Part shown: positions 59,279 to 64,000 of the stretch, piece after piece
Layout: each line of letters starts with the position of its first letter
Numbering within the stretch: position 1 is the first letter of the stretch
Assembly: GCF_037975245.1 (NCBI RefSeq)
Contig: NC_092571.1
Coordinates: 19,616,917 to 19,680,916 of the forward strand
Direction of reading: 5' to 3'
DNA: 64,000 bases
Source: Apostichopus japonicus
Lineage: Eukaryota > Echinodermata > Holothuroidea > Aspidochirotida > Stichopodidae
Notes under the pieces: generated by a model
What the model saw: the letters and a program-made list of their open reading frames with translations, nothing else
Database searches by the model: none
What the model was told of the DNA's origin: nothing
Made by a program: the position numbers and the translations under genes

Positions 59279-61420
59279 TTAAATATACTGCATCGGTTGT
59301 TGTCACTTGATCATTTGCTTATGTGTGAGCTAAACAGCTTAAATAATATGTAAAAAAATAATACAAACTTTCAAATTGCCAGATATTTACTTGCTCAAAA
59401 TTATTATCCAATCATGATTTGATGCTATCCTTGAGTCCATTATTCAGATGATGAGGCAGATTCCCTTCAACTCTCCATGATGAAGGTAAAACCTTATATC
59501 TTAACCAACTGCCATTGAGTGTCCATTTGAAAGTTTCAAACACACAAGTGCATTGATTAAAACAAAGACTTTATTGCTGTGGTTGCAGGAACTGGATTTC
59601 AGTCTAATAGTCACTCACCAGGTTCGTCTTTATCACAGTCTGCTAACTGTGGCTTTTCATGTTAGGAGTTTTTTCTACAGAGCACACGTCACCTTTGATT
59701 TGTAAAAAAAGTCCTGAAATTCAGGGAGTTGTAATTTACTGTCTAAAGATAATTTTGAAAGATTTTTTTTAACTTCAATCGTCAATGTGGGTGTCAATTA
59801 GGGGAATAAGGAGTTACTGACAGTGATGCAATGAGTTTCTGGCATAAGTGCATTTATAATGTGTTAAAACTTGAAAGGTGTATCATACTGCATCCCCCAA
59901 CCCCCCCCCCCTCTTAATTTGCACTCTGTCGGAATGCACAGACAGTTTTGCTTTTTAATGAATGCCAGTTAACACTGAATTTTCAAATCAGTTCAAGTCT
60001 TGCTTTAAAACAGTCAAATGAAACCGTGCATTGCCCAAGCTAGGCCTACGCAATATTTTGAACATTTCTTTATCAACATATGGTGACAGGGCTCTTAAGA
60101 TAATTCAGTGACCAAGACAAGAGTGTAGGGTAGTCTTTGCAATAAGCATAACTAAGGCTAGGCTACCAGTACCAGTACCATAATTAGCCTTGGCCTAGTG
60201 ATCTTTGAAATGTAGCCTAGGCCCCTGCTACTTTGATAAATGATAGTTGACTGCATCCAAATTAAACCAAGGCCTAGGCTATACTTTTGAAGAAGAAAAA
60301 ATTAGGCTGAATTCATGTTAGCCTAAAAAAGCTAGGCCAATGCTGACAATTAACACAAACCAAGATCATTTAACCATTTGGGCACTTGTTTATGGCATAC
60401 TAAAAGGGTCTATATGATTAGGCCTGTATGTGTACACAACCCACAAGTTGCCAATTAGTATAGACCTAGCCTAACTAGTTTAGGCCTAGGCTATTTGTTT
60501 TCCTTAGGCCTAGTATAATTTGGCCTTATACTGTGCCATATTATGTAATGTGCTATAACAGTTGTAGTAATAGCAAGAATGGTCCAGGTCTAACTAAGCC
60601 CAGGCTTAACTTATGCTTCGGGCTTAACTTAGGATTATGGCTTTACGTTATGCCTAGCCCACCCTAAACTAAAAGTTATACTTTTTAGGCTAGGCATAGC
60701 CTAGGCATACAATAACTAGGAATTAGGATAGCTATATGTGCGACTGAAACTGCCATGCATATGATTAGGAGAGCTGGCATAATTAGAAGTCGAATTTGTG
60801 GATCGTAAAACGAGAGAGAATAGCCATGAATGTAATTACAAATTTAAAAACCAGTCTGAACGTAAAATTCTCGCATTGCTTGTACATTACTCATATTACA
60901 CTATGGCATGGGCCTAGGCTACACAGACTATTTTCATTAGATCTCCATCTTGTTCTTTCTACTTCCAAAAAATTCCTCTTCTTTCATGGTCAGTCGGAAA
61001 ATCAAACAACAATATCCATGTTTTGACCGATTGCAGCATCCCCGGCACCATTTTTTTCATAATTTCTTACTTTTTTCGTGTACACAAACGATAGTCTATA
61101 CACTGTGAGTATGCGTGTCGCCTGCTATAAAGTTTTCAAGTGGACCTATTTTACCACCCTGTGTGGGCGTTGTCCCTCTCGACCAATCCAAATCGGTTAC
61201 ATGGTTGGCCAAACTCTCTCTATATACGGCTCTGATAGTTTCCAATGCCAAATCTACGGCTTTGTTAATTTGCCTACAGGTTCGCCCTCCCTTCGAAAAT
61301 CCCTCTCTGTACGCGCCTGAATAAATACTAATACAAACAGCCAACCAGGATCATGTAACCAGTGCACATTAACTGATCAAACAAGCTAGTGAGCTATACT
61401 ATACCCTTATAGAAAGGTGG

Positions 61421-61647
61421 TTTCCAGGTACTGGAATTCCAAAGATGATGTTAAAAGGTAAAAATGCTGACATCCTACAGGTTTCTCACATCATTGCTCG
61501 CTTCATTGCCTCGATAAGTTTCTGTTACAATTTCAATCGGGTTTTCACTTCTGGAATGTGCCCTGATGCTCTTAAAACCGCTGAAAAAAACAAATTTGCA
61601 AGACAATACTATCGCTGAGAACTACCGGCCAATCAGTCTATCACCCT
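61421..61647 (+). pseudogene. Decayed non-LTR retrotransposon reverse-transcriptase fragment
   Basis: One frame gives TGIPKMMLKG, then IIARFIASISF and SGMCPDALKTAEKN. After a frameshift the next frame gives DNTIAENYRPISLSP. This matches the early RT region of LINE-type elements (a GIP..LK block, then an F/YRPISLL block), but it is short, frameshifted and ends at a stop. The expected catalytic part is missing. Confidence 0.6.
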
Positions 61648-61983
61648 AATAAATTTTCAGACGCAATCTTTGATGTCAGTTTTACATATAGTTCGGTCAT
61701 TTCAGTATGTTACTTGCCTGAAAGCCCAGTCAATCTTTCCTTATTTTCCACGCACAATTTGCAGATTTGTCGAAAAATGTCAATGCCGGTGTCAAACTCA
61801 CAAAAGATATGTCATGGTATTTCAAAGTAACTTACCAGACTGTTTTTTCTTTCTATTTCACTAAACTATTTGATGACCATATCAAGACATGGGATCTCAA
61901 AATAAAGGATGTTGAGAAAACTTTACAGCAGCTTACAAGGCCTGGGAAGTGTCATTTCCAACGATCTAGGAGGCCTTTTTAGC

Positions 61984-62115
61984 TAAAAATTTTGGGTACG
62001 CTGCGCGCCAACTCATGGTGGCGCTCCGCTTAGATAGTAACAAGACGCCCTCCCAGAAAATGGTCTAGCCCCCCCAGCGCCCCACCCCACTGAAAAAATC
62101 CTGTCTACGCTACTG
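61984..62115 (-). mobile_element. Isolated hAT-type element end
   Basis: On the minus strand it starts CAGTAGCGTAGACAGGATTT, followed by a G-rich block and AGCGGAGCGCCACCATGAG, the same order as the left part of the composite elements at 17553 and 22985. The partner end was not found. Confidence 0.5.
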
Positions 62116-63719
62116 GTACCAAGTGTCAAGTACATACAGCACATACGTGTCAGTTTGGAAGACGTGAAATATGACACTTGAGTTTGTCAAATTGGCTGTA
62201 TTTAAGTATGAATTTGAGATTATTTTCTATACAGCATGTTTTAAAAGGGCATTGCTTTGCACGAGGTAACAAAATGATGCTGAAGTTACCCTTCGTTCCC
62301 TTTACAAAATAGCTTTCGTATAGATGTATACCTAGTTGGGTCGTTAGTTTTATATCTCTTGGACTGTAAAGTAACCTGTCATTTTGCTCATTAACACAAT
62401 GATTATATGTCATTACCTTCTTTCAGAGGTTTGAGTTTTATACAAACTTATGCAAAAAAACAACAAAACAACACAGAAGTCCATGTAGGCTACAATTATA
62501 GAAACTCCAGGATTAGAAGCGTAGGTACCTTGTGTGAGTTTAATGCATTGAGAAATGAAAATGAGAATGAAAAGAATAATTATCCATTGTAAACCACAGT
62601 CTTCCATCACTGGGAGACTGTAATCATGCAAGAATGTCTGTGTTACGTCAAGTGAATTCTTATGTGGTTAAAATACACTTAACAAACTGGAAAGAGAACA
62701 GATATGACTAAAGCAGAGTAATTGACATCTACTGTTATAGTTTATTAGATCAAATCTGGCCGCTATATAGCAGCCAGCTGTGCAATTTCCAAAGCCATAA
62801 ACATATTACTAAAGGTTTCGCACTGACAAATTGTATACCCACAGGTGTGTTTTGAATCTTACCATTTGAATACAACTAGTATAATATATTAAACATCTTG
62901 CTGGTAGTGTATCCCTATGTGATAGTGTTCATCATTATACAAGTACGAACCGATGGTATGCTCTCCCTGTGTTTATGATGAACACTATCAATGTATATTG
63001 CAGTCTATAGCCTATAGATACATCAAGTGCAGTAGCTTTTATATATAACAGAACTTTATCGTGGTATCTACAAGATTTTTAATGAGTGGCAAGAAGGTAT
63101 TACATTTTGGGACAATTAGGGAAGTACATTTGGAGATTGAGACCTGATTGAACCACAAATTCAACAGTTCTGGAAGTAGAAAGGGAGGCCACTTCGAAGC
63201 AGGAATTGATCTTGATGGCTTAAACTAGACGAGTAAGTCGAGTGCATTTAAAAGGTAAAATTCTACAACTCAGTCAACCTGCCCGCAGCAAATATTGCCG
63301 CATACTAACATAAAAGTGTAATATTCAACCACTTGATGTATTTCCCGGTGCCCTTTAATTTGTGTACACAAATTTGGGTGGTGTCTTGCTTGGTTCGATT
63401 TTATTAAATTTAGTTAAATTATTCATAGAAATTTATTTTTACATTAGGCAGCTCTGGTAAAAGCCTGTCTCAGGCGTTTTATACGTTAGAAACCCCAATA
63501 AAGTACTATCCACGGTCGATCACACCTCAAAGTTCCCCAATAAGTCCTAAGTGGCTTCCTGAGCCAAAGTGACACAATTAGAATACCAGCCATAACATAC
63601 AGTCAGTGTGCTAGCCCGGTTTCATTTACACGTTTGAGGACGGAAGGTTTGATGGTCCCGATCAGAAAAGGGCACAGGGGGTCTGGGGAATGAATATACA
63701 TGAAATTTTCTTTTTTTTC
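62116..63719. other. Intergenic, small inverted repeat only
   Basis: No gene recognised. A perfect 16-bp inverted pair TGATAGTGTTCATCAT lies at 62920-62935 and 62975-62990. Confidence 0.45.
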
Positions 63720-64000
63720 CAGGGGGCCATTTTGGATTCTGGCCGCCATCTTGGAAGTGGGTGGCCCAAGCAACATACCATGACCATCATCTGTTTCAGT
63801 GAGCTCGGAAACACCTTAATTGACCCCTCATTTGTTCATCTCCGATTTTTACAGCCAGATATATGACATTTCCTTTCTTTTCTGGCGGCCATCTTGGATT
63901 TTGGCCGCCATCTTGGAAGTGGGCTACTCAAGCAACATGCCATGATCATCATCTGTTTTAGTGACCCCGGAAACACCTGAATTGACCCCTCATTTGTTCA
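63720..64000. repeat. Tandem repeat of about 162 bp with GGCCGCCATCTTGGAAG, cut by window end
   Basis: Two copies visible: GGCCGCCATCTTGGAAGTGG at 63741 and 63903, each followed by AAGCAACATRCCATGAYCATC and ATTGACCCCTCATTTGTTCA. The array probably continues beyond the window. Confidence 0.8.

Larger units (their letters stand above)
54615..61234 (+). mobile_element. Large TIR element, unit 3 (forward), carrying two insertions
   Basis: Same orientation as unit 1, starting directly after TTCAGCAC. It ends ATATACGGCTCTG at 61234, but the following bases (ATAGTTTC) are not TTCAGCAC. It contains a 2535-bp insertion (55770-58304) and a TTAA MITE (58923-59278), and lacks about 550 bp of unit 1 (48020-48560). 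Confidence 0.75.

Overview
The window looks like nuclear DNA of a marine invertebrate deuterostome. An echinoderm is plausible, but this is inferred from style only: intron-rich gene structure, many phase-1 EGF exons, abundant short TIR transposons, poly-G tracts inside hAT-like elements, and AGGCCTA-type words. No rRNA, tRNA or bacterial-type operon was seen.

One protein-coding gene can be supported, on the minus strand from 38013 down past position 1. It starts with a signal-peptide exon (37899-38013). After a first intron of about 24.9 kb come ten EGF-like exons between 13036 and 5192, each exactly 114 nt and phase 1-1. They run into one very large exon (4374 to beyond position 1) of a cysteine-free Ser/Thr-rich 122-residue repeat. 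Visible product: about 38 residues of leader, 380 residues of EGF (10 x 38), then at least 1457 residues of mucin-like repeat; the C-terminus lies outside the window. Short plus-strand ORFs repeating every 366 bp in the first 4.2 kb are antisense shadows of this exon.

The first intron (13037-37898) is a transposon and satellite trap. It holds several hAT-type non-autonomous elements with readable 8-bp target duplications (13092-13439, 16273-16682, 18170-18727, 20401-20711, 22782-24744), a TTAA-flanked MITE with a second MITE nested in it (14155-14843), a duplicated 1.8-kb composite element, a 39-bp-armed hairpin with a hammerhead-like motif (33578-33673), and tandem arrays at 30116-30540 and 34905-36555.

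Upstream of the gene (38014-64000) I see no convincing gene. This part holds a GAC/GAT microsatellite, another hAT-like element with a perfect target duplication (41406-42547), a 2.1-kb 29-bp satellite (43318-45420), and a 14-kb structure at 46982-61234. The last is three copies of one large TIR element in alternating orientation, TIR to TIR, separated by the same 8-bp word. The third copy carries a 2.5-kb insertion built mostly of ATCTGG/CCAGAT motif arrays. A decayed non-LTR reverse-transcriptase fragment and a tandem repeat running off the end follow.

Most noteworthy: the modular EGF-mucin gene with a recent 1461-bp higher-order duplication in its mucin exon; the alternating TIR-element array; and the motif-packed 2.5-kb insertion.
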